DNA from: Sunxiuqinia sp963677175
Lineage (GTDB): Bacteria > Bacteroidota > Bacteroidia > Bacteroidales > Prolixibacteraceae
Direction: 5' to 3'
DNA: 64,000 bases
Assembly (NCBI GenBank): GCA_963677175.2
Contig: CAXXES010000001.1
Span: 310,001 to 374,000, forward strand
Shown here: positions 54,799-61,782 of the stretch, in pieces
Position numbering within the stretch: position 1 is the stretch's first letter
Layout: every line of letters begins with the position of its first letter
Notes under the pieces: generated by a model
Database searches by the model: none
Told to the model about the DNA's origin: nothing
The model's input: only the letters and a program-made list of their open reading frames with translations
Position numbers and translations under genes: made by a program

Positions 54799-54972
54799 GC
54801 AACCAGTAATGATTTAATGCACACCGTTATAACGAGTCTTTTTTTCTGAATAAAAACGCTGTTATTTCCAACCATCTTTTTTAAGCAAGCTGATGTTTTT
54901 CCGTAGCGCGAGTCATACTAATGATTACATTTACCGCCTCATTTTATTTGTTTTTGTGGAGTAAATCATACG

Positions 54973-55545
54973 ATGATCAAAAAAATAAAACGCGTGCAAA
55001 AAGTGCTGAAAGAAGCTTCCTTGCACACCGCGCGATTTCAAAAAGCCAGTCAGATGGGATGCCCGTCAGGCTGTTCGCTATGTTGCCTGAAGAAGGATAT
55101 TTTCGCCAGTCCGCTGGAGTTTTTACCATTTGCCTACCATTTATACAAAGCCCATAAAGCTGAAGCCTTTTACGACGAGCTGGAGTTAAGAGCCGACAAC
55201 ACGATTTGCGGAATCTTCACCCCCCTCAGTCTCGATGGCTGGGGCTGTACTGAATATGAATACCGCGGATTGATTTGTCGTTTGTTTGGCTATTCAACCA
55301 CCTCTGACAAAATGCACCAAAAGCGCATGGTGAGCTGCAAAACCTTGAAAGAAACTCCGGCTTATCAGCAGGTAAAACCGGCCCAGTTGATCAAAGCCCC
55401 GTCGTTTCAGGATTACTACATGAAACTGGCGACTATCGATTTTCAACTGGCCAACGAAAGTTTGCCCATCAACCAAGCCATTAAACGGGCCATCGAACTG
55501 GTAAGCACTTACTATTCGTACCGGGGAAATAAAAAACCGGCATAA
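54973..55545 (+). CDS. YkgJ-type cysteine-cluster protein
   Basis: A 190-residue protein with a zinc- or iron-binding cysteine cluster. GCPSGCSLCCLKKD lies at about 29-42, followed later by TICGIFTPL, GWGCTEYEYRGLICRLFGY and a distal VSCKTL. This is the YkgJ/CxxCxxCC family of cytoplasmic proteins with uncertain function. The spacing of the cysteines and the RGLICRLFG block are typical. It has no obvious operon partner. Confidence 0.88.
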   Translation: MIKKIKRVQKVLKEASLHTARFQKASQMGCPSGCSLCCLKKDIFASPLEFLPFAYHLYKAHKAEAFYDELELRADNTICGIFTPLSLDGWGCTEYEYRGLICRLFGYSTTSDKMHQKRMVSCKTLKETPAYQQVKPAQLIKAPSFQDYYMKLATIDFQLANESLPINQAIKRAIELVSTYYSYRGNKKPA

Positions 55546-55553
55546 GGAGCGCC

Positions 55554-55622
55554 ACCACTAACCCCCGGATTTATCCGGGGGACAGAACGCAACATAGACC
55601 GCCGCGGGGCTTTAGCCCGAAA
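55554..55622 (+). repeat. CCCCCGGAT palindromic repeat, copy 1
   Basis: CACTAACCCCCGGAT is followed by a 2-base loop and ATCCGGGGG, then GAACGCAACATA and GGGGCTTTAGCCC. The same block recurs at 59051-59111, so it is a mobile or dispersed palindromic unit. The 196 bases around it hold no gene. Confidence 0.85.
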
Positions 55623-55741
55623 AAAACCTGCAGAAAATAAATTCCTACAGGTAAAAAAATCAACACACTTCAAATCACCAAGATTAGCTATTCCTTCCCA
55701 AAAATAGTTCGTTATGAAACTTGCTTAGCTTACTTTTTCGC

Positions 55742-56452
55742 TTAGCTACGACCGGAGCGCGCCGCCAGTATTGTTTTGTACGATTTTATAATCACATTGA
55801 GTTCCGCAACAAAAGTTTGGGCTTCGGGCGTGGCCTGTTTCAAAATAATCGCGGCATTCACCGTGTCCACCAGCTCCTGGTAAATCGGATCAACGATCAG
55901 CCTGATGGCCCGCACATCGGCACTCTCGCGCCCAGCAACCTCAGTCACCCGCTCTTGCGTGACTGCCTTAAATTGGTCATTCTCATTTTTTAGAGCCACG
56001 ACCCAAGTCTGAATGCCCACCCGGTTAAGATGTTCTTCGTTGGCTGGCAACAGCAAGTCAACCACCAGGTTGGTTAAGGCCGAAGTTTCTTCCGCTTTGC
56101 CCATACGGCGAACATTGCCATACAAATCGAAAATACGCATTAGCACCTTGGCGCTCTCCGCTTCTTCGGCAATGGGGCTCGACAGCGTAGCCTCCACCCG
56201 TCCCCGGCAAGCACTCCAAATCGAATCGCGCCGGACATCGATCTCGTTCCGGGTTTTGGTTTTCAAACTACCCTGCTCTACGCGCAAGGCGTCATCTTCT
56301 GCGGTCAGGGCCTCTTTAAATCCTGGATACACTTCATCCACAGGCAATAAACCTGCAGGAACGGCCGTCACAAGCTGATCAACTTCGGTCATAAACTGGA
56401 AATGCTCATTGTTACGCAAACCGTACGGGCTAATTGAGTTAATTCTAGTCAT
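55742..56452 (-). CDS. DUF6261 family protein
   Basis: A 236-residue, mostly helical protein from MTRINSISPYGLRNNEHFQF. The RNNEHFQF opening, the central ALTAEDDALRVEQGS, the DVRRDSIW block and the C-terminal helices are those of a Bacteroidota-restricted family I place as DUF6261. Function is unknown and no catalytic motif is visible. The alternative upstream start (56512) would add residues from AT-rich spacer. It stands alone amid repeats. Confidence 0.8.
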   Translation of the reverse strand: MTRINSISPYGLRNNEHFQFMTEVDQLVTAVPAGLLPVDEVYPGFKEALTAEDDALRVEQGSLKTKTRNEIDVRRDSIWSACRGRVEATLSSPIAEEAESAKVLMRIFDLYGNVRRMGKAEETSALTNLVVDLLLPANEEHLNRVGIQTWVVALKNENDQFKAVTQERVTEVAGRESADVRAIRLIVDPIYQELVDTVNAAIILKQATPEAQTFVAELNVIIKSYKTILAARSGRS

Positions 56453-56566
56453 GTCGTAAAATTTTAAATTTATTATTGTGTAATGATTATGCAAGTTAGG
56501 GAATTGTATCAAAAAAAACCAAGACCGAAAGTATGTTCATCAACATATTTTTCGCATCATTTGAAG

Positions 56567-56659
56567 TAAGTAGTGCGAATAATTTAGTGTCATGTTTCGA
56601 GTCTTTAACAATTTGTGATAGAAGCGAAACCGAAAATATCAAATAGGTCCGTGACCTTA
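56567..56659. repeat. 93-bp dispersed repeat, copy 2
   Basis: Same sequence and orientation as 51946-52038, differing at two positions (C/T and A/G in the middle). It lies 115 bases upstream of the DUF6261 gene (minus strand) and 103 bases before the 42-bp tandem array. Confidence 0.93.
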
Positions 56660-56761
56660 ATATGCCCCACTTCAACCAAAAAAAAGTCAGTTTGTTCCCC
56701 CACCACACAAGCTCCCGACCAGCAAAAAGGGGTGCGCACAGCATGAACGGGCGCTCCGGGA

Positions 56762-56981
56762 TGCCGGATGACCTGTGTACGGCATCAATGATAAAATCCG
56801 GGGTGCCGGATGGACTATTTACGGCGTCAATGATGAAATCCGGAGTGCCGGATAGACTATTTACGGTATCAATGATAAGATCCGGGGTGCCGGATGGACT
56901 GTTTACGGCGTCAATGATAAGATCCGGGGTGCCGGATGGACTATTTACGGCATCAATGGTGAAATCCGGGGTGCCGGATGG
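56762..56981. repeat. 42-bp tandem repeat, five copies plus a partial
   Basis: Units start at 56762, 56804, 56846, 56888 and 56930, and a partial at 56972. Each has the form TGCCGGATGGACTATTTACG, then GCGTCAATGATGAAATCCGG and two bases. Period 42 is a multiple of three, so both strands stay open (SGVPDGLFTASMIK on plus, SGTPDFIIDAVNSP on minus). No start, signal or family supports translation. There are no spacers. Confidence 0.9.
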
Positions 56982-57068
56982 TATTGTCACTATTCCAATT
57001 CGCTTTTCTCCAATCACGAATGATTTAAATTTTATTTCTAATTTTAACTATCAGTTCTTCTTCCAATT

Positions 57069-57503
57069 GTGAAATTCACGGTATTTGATTGTACCAATCG
57101 GTCTAAAGAAAATCCCACAACTGAATTAGCTTCAAACACAACAATTTCAATTTTTAAAGAAGATGAATCCGGCGACAAACAGCCAATTGAAGAAATCACC
57201 ACCGATGAGCATGGAGTGGCTTTTTTGTACGGACAAAGAGATCTCATGTATTATTTCTCGGCAAGTAAGAATGGAGCGGTCGACCTCATCGACGGGTATA
57301 TCGTAAAGGGCGTTTTTGAAAGCCAGGAGGATATTGACAATTATCCTCCGCAAAATCAACCCTCGCAAATCGGAGACTTAAAGTTTATGGATGTTAACGG
57401 CGATGGCAAGGTTGACGAAGATGATCAAGTCGACTATCGCCGAACCTGGGGTATTCCTGAGAGTGATGTAAAGGAATTCATAATCTATATCGCGAAAGAA
57501 TAA
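57069..57503 (+). CDS. Possible N-terminally truncated lipoprotein with EF-hand-like loop
   Basis: A 144-codon frame from a GTG. Residues about 25-75 look like a small beta-sandwich (TTISIFKEDE, ITTDEHGVAFLYG, MYYFSASKNG) of the kind found in Bacteroidota lipoproteins. Residues about 105-120 form a calcium-loop pattern, FMDVNGDGKVDEDDQ. Relatives normally have a lipoprotein signal, which is missing here, and upstream DNA is the 42-bp array. It may be a truncated gene, or start elsewhere. Function is unknown. Confidence 0.55.
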   Translation: MKFTVFDCTNRSKENPTTELASNTTISIFKEDESGDKQPIEEITTDEHGVAFLYGQRDLMYYFSASKNGAVDLIDGYIVKGVFESQEDIDNYPPQNQPSQIGDLKFMDVNGDGKVDEDDQVDYRRTWGIPESDVKEFIIYIAKE

Positions 57504-57544
57504 AAATCGGCTCTTCAGCATCTAGCCAAGCAAGCGGTTATGCC

Positions 57545-57577
57545 ACTCAGCGGGTAACTTCGAGTCACCCGCTGAGT
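57545..57577. repeat. Perfect-arm hairpin ACTCAGCGGGT/ACCCGCTGAGT
   Basis: An 11-bp inverted repeat with a small inner stem (ACT-TCG-AGT). It lies between the truncated lipoprotein gene and the AbiEii-like gene, next to the AGTGAGGG repeat family. It could act as a terminator for the plus-strand gene, although no T-run follows. Confidence 0.6.
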
Positions 57578-57610
57578 AACGTAATAGCCGCATTGTGAAT
57601 CGGCCTGTAG

Positions 57611-57682
57611 CTTGCCAGTGAGGGCTTCACTCGAAGTGAAACCCTCACTAAACCGCCTAACTACCTTCGTCTTTGCTTAGCG
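57611..57682 (+). repeat. AGTGAGGG palindromic repeat, copy A
   Basis: CTTGCCAGTGAGGGCTTCAC, TCG, AAGTGAAACCCTCACT forms a long imperfect hairpin. AAACCGCCTAACTACCTTCG and CTTTGCTTAGCG follow. Copies B and C lie at 58771-58839 and 59135-59205. Confidence 0.88.
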
Positions 57683-57686
57683 CTTT

Positions 57687-58310
57687 TTAACGACCTGAAT
57701 CAATAAAGGTTTTAGTTTCAAAAACAATTTTTGATTTAACAGCCTCCCAATCGATTTCGTTCAACATGAAAGGAATTTGTTCTATTTCAGCATCTTCAAA
57801 ATAGGTAAGGCTTTTTAACACCAGAAACTCGGCGCCATCTGGAAATTTGTCCCGATAGAATTGAAGCATCTCAGCCAAACTGAAATAATCGAACAACGAA
57901 AAAATATCGATAAAATCTTTTTTTGTCCCACGCCCTGTGATTGCTGACAATTTCATTGCTGCAATGTCTTTAATTGTGGCCAACCTGATCCCATTTATAA
58001 GGAGACATGGTTCAAGCCAGTTGTACGGATAATTGACAAAATCTACTTTGATATCATTGAGCAGAAATGTCTTGATGTTGGCTGTTTTGTTCAATAGTTT
58101 TACAGAATCGAATTGACCAAGGATCGAAGATAAATGGTATTCATCAAATTGGAAACGTCCAAATAAATCCAAGTCGATAGATTTCCTGTGCCCAATTTGC
58201 AGTGCAAGCGAAGTACCCCCAACAAGATTAAGCTCAAAGAATTCCTCTATTTGCATCAACTGCTTTAGAAGTTCCAGTGTTTTGGTATCGATTGTTTGTA
58301 AGTGTAACAT
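57687..58310 (-). CDS. AbiEii-type nucleotidyltransferase (toxin-like)
   Basis: A 207-residue DUF1814/AbiEii-family nucleotidyltransferase. The signature GGTSLALQIGHRKSIDLDLF is at about residues 31-50, giving the GG(T/S) and paired Asp metal site. DVKVDFVNYP-like KVDFVNYPYNW supplies the third acidic residue, and the GRGTKKDFIDIF block is typical. Such proteins act as toxins that modify tRNA ends or as phage-abortive factors. It overlaps its upstream partner by 46 bases. The pair differs from classic AbiEi/AbiEii because the partner is DUF6922-like. Confidence 0.85.
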   Translation of the reverse strand: MLHLQTIDTKTLELLKQLMQIEEFFELNLVGGTSLALQIGHRKSIDLDLFGRFQFDEYHLSSILGQFDSVKLLNKTANIKTFLLNDIKVDFVNYPYNWLEPCLLINGIRLATIKDIAAMKLSAITGRGTKKDFIDIFSLFDYFSLAEMLQFYRDKFPDGAEFLVLKSLTYFEDAEIEQIPFMLNEIDWEAVKSKIVFETKTFIDSGR

Positions 58311-58576
58311 TTGAATTCCTCTAATTTACTATCTGACAGGTGGGCAATAAAATGTAAAGATTTATCATCTAAACTCCTTATTTCTTTTGCTTCTGCAGCT
58401 ATCTTTTTAATCCCAAAGTGTTTATACAATAACATCCAGTCATTCATTACACCATATTCCAATACCCTTCCCAATATAAACCGGAAGTTTTTATCCAAAT
58501 CCAAACGATCGCGGTCAGTATCCCAAAATAAGTGGCTGGATAAATCTTTAATTGCTAGTTTCTCCTGTTGTCGCAT
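58265..58576 (-). CDS. DUF6922-like antitoxin partner
   Basis: A 103-residue protein. The HLFWDTDRDRLDLDKNFRFI start and the following RVLEYGVMNDWMLLYKHFG and FKCYTYKQSIPKHWNF segments match a small Bacteroidota family commonly found just upstream of AbiEii-type nucleotidyltransferases. It probably neutralises or regulates the partner. It overlaps the toxin-like gene by 46 bases. Family number is from memory. Confidence 0.78.
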   Translation of the reverse strand: MRQQEKLAIKDLSSHLFWDTDRDRLDLDKNFRFILGRVLEYGVMNDWMLLYKHFGIKKIAAEAKEIRSLDDKSLHFIAHLSDSKLEEFKCYTYKQSIPKHWNF

Positions 58577-58662
58577 GATTATTAAATTACTTTAAGATGT
58601 TCACACCCAAATCATCCTTGCAAATATATCAAACATTCACCTTCCGAGTACTATTACCTGCT

Positions 58663-58695
58663 ACAGATCGGATGACTTGGAGTCATCCGATCTGT
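58663..58695. repeat. Perfect 15-bp hairpin with 3-base loop
   Basis: ACAGATCGGATGACT, TGG, AGTCATCCGATCTGT. Its ATCGGATGACT core recurs in the spaced inverted repeat at 38506-38586. Confidence 0.8.
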
Positions 58696-58770
58696 CGAGC
58701 AACGGCAACCTGATTAAAAGAGATCGGCAAAAAAATTTAGCTACAAGTGAGCGCTTCAATTGAAGCAGCA

Positions 58771-58839
58771 GCTTGCCAGTGAGGGCTTCACCCGAAGTGA
58801 AACCCTCACTAAACCGCCTAACTTCGTCTTTGCTTAGCG
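58771..58839 (+). repeat. AGTGAGGG palindromic repeat, copy B
   Basis: GCTTGCCAGTGAGGGCTTCA, CCCG, AAGTGAAACCCTCACT, then AAACCGCCTAACTTCG and TCTTTGCTTAGCG. Nearly identical to copies A and C. Confidence 0.88.
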
Positions 58840-59050
58840 GTAACGATAGCGAATGAATGATGCCCGAGGCATCGCATGTTCAAAATTAAAGCATTGCAGA
58901 TGATTTGGGCTAAAGCCCCACGTGCGGTGTCGCAATGGCCCTGCCCTGAAGGACAGGGTTACTGAATGGTGCAGCAAGTGCAGTTAGCGGAACAAAGACA
59001 ATAAACACCATCACTACCCCCCCGGAATGATTTGGGATCACCAGCACCAT

Positions 59051-59111
59051 CACTAACCCCCGGATTCATCCGGGGGATCGAACGCAACATACAACGACCG
59101 AGCTTTAGCCC
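59051..59111 (+). repeat. CCCCCGGAT palindromic repeat, copy 2
   Basis: CACTAACCCCCGGAT, TC, ATCCGGGGG, then GAACGCAACATA and GCTTTAGCCC, matching 55554-55622. Confidence 0.85.
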
Positions 59112-59134
59112 AAACCTTAATCAACGATAGGCTC

Positions 59135-59205
59135 AGCTTGCCAGTGAGGGCGTCACTTCGAAGTAAAACCCTCACTAAACCGCCTAACTTCGTCATCGCT
59201 CAGCG
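59135..59205 (+). repeat. AGTGAGGG palindromic repeat, copy C
   Basis: AGCTTGCCAGTGAGGGCGTC, ACTTCGAAGT, AAAACCCTCACT, then AAACCGCCTAACTTCG and TCATCGCTCAGCG. Slightly diverged from A and B. Confidence 0.85.
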
Positions 59206-59237
59206 ATCAGTAAAGCAATTATTTAAAAAGCTTTCCC

Positions 59238-59245
59238 TATTTTTG
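59238..59245 (+). promoter_or_regulatory. -7 promoter element TATTTTTG
   Basis: An exact TAnnTTTG match ending 16 bases before the ATG of the GH43-like gene. Confidence 0.55.
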
Positions 59246-59261
59246 AGGAAAAACAGATAGG

Positions 59262-60191
59262 ATGAGAACAATACTAATCAGTACTTTTTTAGCCCTTTTC
59301 CTGATGAGTTGCCAGGCCCCGGAAAAGGAAGTTTACCTCTTCTCCTTTTTTCAGGACAATGGACAAGATGGCTTACACCTGGCGTATAGTTACGATGGCT
59401 ATCAGTGGGAAGCCCTGAAAAACAATGAATCGTTTCTCACGCCACAGGTGGCTAACGATAAGCTGATGCGCGATCCCTGCATCATTCCGGGCCCGGATGG
59501 CAGGTACCACATGGTGTGGACCGTGAGCTGGAACGACAAGGGAATCGGTTATGCCTGGTCTGAAGATTTGATCAACTGGTCGGAGCAAAAGTTTATCCCT
59601 GTGATGGAACACGAACCCGAAGCACTCAACTGCTGGGCACCGGAACTCTTTTACGACGAGGACAGCAAGCAGTACCTGATTTACTGGGCAACCACCATTC
59701 CCGGCCGTTTTACCGAAGGCGATACGCAGGGCGACGACAAATACAACCACCGGATGTACTACACCACCACCAAGGATTTTGAAAACTTTAGCGATACCCA
59801 GTTGCTCTACGACGAAGGGTTCAATGTGATTGACGCGGTGATTCAAAAAGTGGACGACACCTATTATCTATTTCTGAAAGATGAAACCAGGAATCCAGCG
59901 AAAAAGCACATCCGCATTGCGATCAGCGACCAACTTACAGAGGGCTACCAACTGATCAGCGAGCCCATCACACCCGACTGGGTGGAAGGGCCAACCATTA
60001 CAAAAATTGGCGACCACTGGGTGTTGTTTTACGACGAATATACCCGCCACCACATGGGAGCCGTACGCAGCACCGACTTGAAAAAATGGGAAGTGATCAA
60101 CGATCAAATCAGCTTCCCTGAAGGCACACGCCATGGAACCGTTTTTAAAGCTCCTGAAAGTGTTTTGAATAAGCTGCTGGAAATCGAGTAG
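59262..60191 (+). CDS. GH43-like five-bladed propeller lipoprotein
   Basis: A 309-residue exported lipoprotein (LLMSC-type signal, FLMSCQ, Cys17). Repeated blades carry the aromatic/acidic pattern of family 43-type hydrolases: GLHLAYSYDGYQWE, MRDPCIIPGPDGRYHMVWTV (key part MRDPCIIPGPDGRYHM), WAPELFYDED, NVIDAVIQKVDDTYYLF and VEGPTITKIGDHW. The Asp in MRDP, the Asp in VIDA and the Glu in VEGP are placed like the three catalytic acids, but this is by eye. It would trim arabinosyl, xylosyl or related residues. No SusC/SusD pair is nearby. Confidence 0.85.
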   Translation: MRTILISTFLALFLMSCQAPEKEVYLFSFFQDNGQDGLHLAYSYDGYQWEALKNNESFLTPQVANDKLMRDPCIIPGPDGRYHMVWTVSWNDKGIGYAWSEDLINWSEQKFIPVMEHEPEALNCWAPELFYDEDSKQYLIYWATTIPGRFTEGDTQGDDKYNHRMYYTTTKDFENFSDTQLLYDEGFNVIDAVIQKVDDTYYLFLKDETRNPAKKHIRIAISDQLTEGYQLISEPITPDWVEGPTITKIGDHWVLFYDEYTRHHMGAVRSTDLKKWEVINDQISFPEGTRHGTVFKAPESVLNKLLEIE

Positions 60192-60305
60192 CGAAAGTTC
60201 AGGGAAGTTGAACAGCGTTCCTCTGCCGTTTAGGGATCACTTGATATTTTTTGGGAGAATTTTGAGCAACAAATCTAATTATCTGTTGGAATTAATGTTT
60301 AGAAT

Positions 60306-60889
60306 AAAAAACCTTATTTCTATTCCTTAAACCTTAGTAGTTAACGATTAACATAGAGGCACAACCTTATTTACCTTATTTTATGAAGATTGAATACAAC
60401 AATTTATACACCCATTTTATTTTTACAACCTTTGGGCGAAACCGGATCATTCCTGAAAAAAACCGTGTGAGAGTTGAAAAATATATAACAGGAATTGTGA
60501 GTAAAAACGAGTCGAAACTTTATGCTGTTTACGCCAATCCAGAGCATGTTCATTTTCTGGTATCACGCTCTCCCGCTATCTCTGAGGTGGATTTGGCGAC
60601 GATTATTGCAGATAGCTCAGAGAATTTCATCAATGAAAACAAATTGAGCGCAGGACTTTTCAAATGGCAGCAATCTGCTTCCGCATTCTCCGTTTCAAAG
60701 TCGGATGTCGACAAGGTTTGTAAATATATTCTAAACCAGCCCGAACACCATAAAAAACGGAGCTTCTCCGAAGAATATGAACAATTCCTGAAGCATTATC
60801 AGGATACCATAAAGAAATAAGGGGAATAAGGTAAGGGGGAAACAATTCTCAATGAGCTACTAAGGTGAGAAGATAAAATAAGGTTTTTT
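60306..60889 (+). mobile_element. IS200-like/RAYT element bounded by inverted repeats
   Basis: The transposase gene is framed by three nested inverted-repeat pairs. These are AAAAAACCTTATTT (60306-60319) with AAATAAGGTTTTTT (60876-60889), ACCTTAGTAG (60331-60340) with CTACTAAGGT (60858-60867), and CCTTATTTACCTTATTTT (60365-60382) with AAATAAGGGGAATAAGG (60815-60831). The first two are exact. The whole unit is 584 bases. IS200/IS605 enzymes recognise subterminal hairpins, not such long inverted ends, so the arrangement fits a REP-associated (RAYT) unit better. Confidence 0.75.
60383..60820 (+). CDS. Y1 (IS200-like/REP-associated) transposase
   Basis: A 145-residue single-domain HUH nuclease. 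The HUH motif is HVHFL in NPEHVHFLVSR (about 56-60). The candidate nucleophile Tyr lies in VCKYILNQPEHH (about residue 114), with Lys and Gln around it as usual. The N-terminal LYTHFIFTTFGRN strand is typical of the Y1_Tnp fold. Length and motifs are complete, so it may be active on single-stranded DNA. It lies inside inverted repeats and close to several palindromic repeat families that could be its substrates. Confidence 0.9.
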   Translation: MKIEYNNLYTHFIFTTFGRNRIIPEKNRVRVEKYITGIVSKNESKLYAVYANPEHVHFLVSRSPAISEVDLATIIADSSENFINENKLSAGLFKWQQSASAFSVSKSDVDKVCKYILNQPEHHKKRSFSEEYEQFLKHYQDTIKK

Positions 60890-60960
60890 GAACAGGATAA
60901 CGCTGATTCTCGGCAACTTTTTAAAGTGACCCGCGTTTAGCGCATGACGTCTTTTCATTC

Positions 60961-61009
60961 AAAAAAAAACAGTTGAAGGCAGTTGAAGACAATTGCCTTC
61001 AACTGTTTT
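60961..61009 (-). terminator. Strong terminator of the ftsZ-yqeY operon
   Basis: AAAACAGTTGAAGGCA (60966-60981) and TGCCTTCAACTGTTTT (60994-61009) form a perfect 16-bp stem with a 12-base loop. On the minus strand it is followed by a run of at least eight T. It lies 57 bases past the yqeY stop. Confidence 0.9.
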
Positions 61010-61065
61010 CATTTCCAAAATGGTCGAAACTCCGGGTGTTCGCTTTCCGAATTAAAACGAATTCG

Positions 61066-61518
61066 CTATTTCGAAAGCAACGCCTTCACCTTATCGGCGA
61101 CATCTTTTCCATCAGCCTGTCCGGCCAACTGCTTCGACGCGATTCCCATCACTTTACCCATGTCTTTCATGCCTGTTGCGCCAACCGACTGAATGATGGT
61201 TTTGATAGTCGCTTCCAGCACTTCGTCGCTCATTTTTTCAGGCAGGTAAGTTTCAAAAACCTCCACCTGTTTCATCTCCTGCTGGTGCAAATCGTCGCGG
61301 CCCTGCTCCTGGTAAATGGTTGCCGAATCGCGGCCTTGCTTGGCTAGCTTTTGAATGACCTTGACCACTTCCTGGTCATCCAGCTCAGCACCGGCACCTT
61401 TGGCCACCCGGGCTTCGAGCAATACTTTTTTGATTCCACGCAGGGCTTCCAGCTTTTCTTTCTCGCGGGCCTTCATCGCCGCTTTGATATCTTCATTAAT
61501 CTGATCAAATAAGCTCAT
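61066..61518 (-). CDS. GatB/YqeY domain protein
   Basis: A 150-residue helical protein from MSLFDQINEDIKAAMKAREKEK (start motif MSLFDQINEDIKAAMKA). The GatB/YqeY pattern is visible in QGRDDLHQQEMKQVEVFETYLPEKMSDEE-like segments (key part QVEVFETYLPEKMSDE) and the C-terminal MGKVMGIASKQLAGQADGK (MGKVMGIASKQLAG). The family resembles the tRNA-binding tail of GatB but its role as a stand-alone protein is unclear. It commonly follows ftsZ in Bacteroidota. Twelve upstream codons are AATTTGGAA repeat and are rejected. Confidence 0.92.
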   Translation of the reverse strand: MSLFDQINEDIKAAMKAREKEKLEALRGIKKVLLEARVAKGAGAELDDQEVVKVIQKLAKQGRDSATIYQEQGRDDLHQQEMKQVEVFETYLPEKMSDEVLEATIKTIIQSVGATGMKDMGKVMGIASKQLAGQADGKDVADKVKALLSK

Positions 61519-61782
61519 CGTATCAATTTTAAAATTCCAAATTCCATGTTTCAAGTTCCAAATTCATCCGCCAACTGGCAGACGAGGTTTCACTAGCAAT
61601 GGGTACTCCCTTCGATCGCAGTTTGAAGTTTCGAGTTTCTCACCCTCTCAAAACTCAACCACAGAGAACACAGAGTTTAGCACAGAGTGCCACAAAAAGA
61701 TTACTCTTCTTCGTGAGATCGTGAGTTCTCACCTTCTCACCCTCTCACCCTCTCACACTCCCACACTCCCACCATCTCGTCG
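61519..61782. other. Repeat-rich spacer between ftsZ and yqeY
   Basis: It holds an AATTTGGAA-type repeat (61529-61566), the dispersed ACCACAGAGAACACAGAG word near 61660-61676, and an imperfect CTCACCCT tandem tract (about 61727-61776). No gene is seen. It separates genes that presumably still share a transcript. Confidence 0.6.

Larger units (their letters stand above)
58577..59261. other. Gene-free repeat cluster
   Basis: About 685 bases carrying several palindromic families. These are a perfect hairpin at 58663-58695, AGTGAGGG copies B and C, a GGGCTAAAGCCC element and CCCTGCCCTGAAGGACAGGG near 58908-58968, and the second CCCCCGGAT unit at 59051. A short promoter-like element precedes the GH43 gene. 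No coding frame is supported. Confidence 0.75.

Noticed and set aside
56496..57072. Repeat proteins of 173 (minus) and 136 (plus) codons across the 42-bp array
   Set aside because: Both frames are open because the repeat unit is a multiple of three. Neither has a signal peptide, a domain or a credible start.
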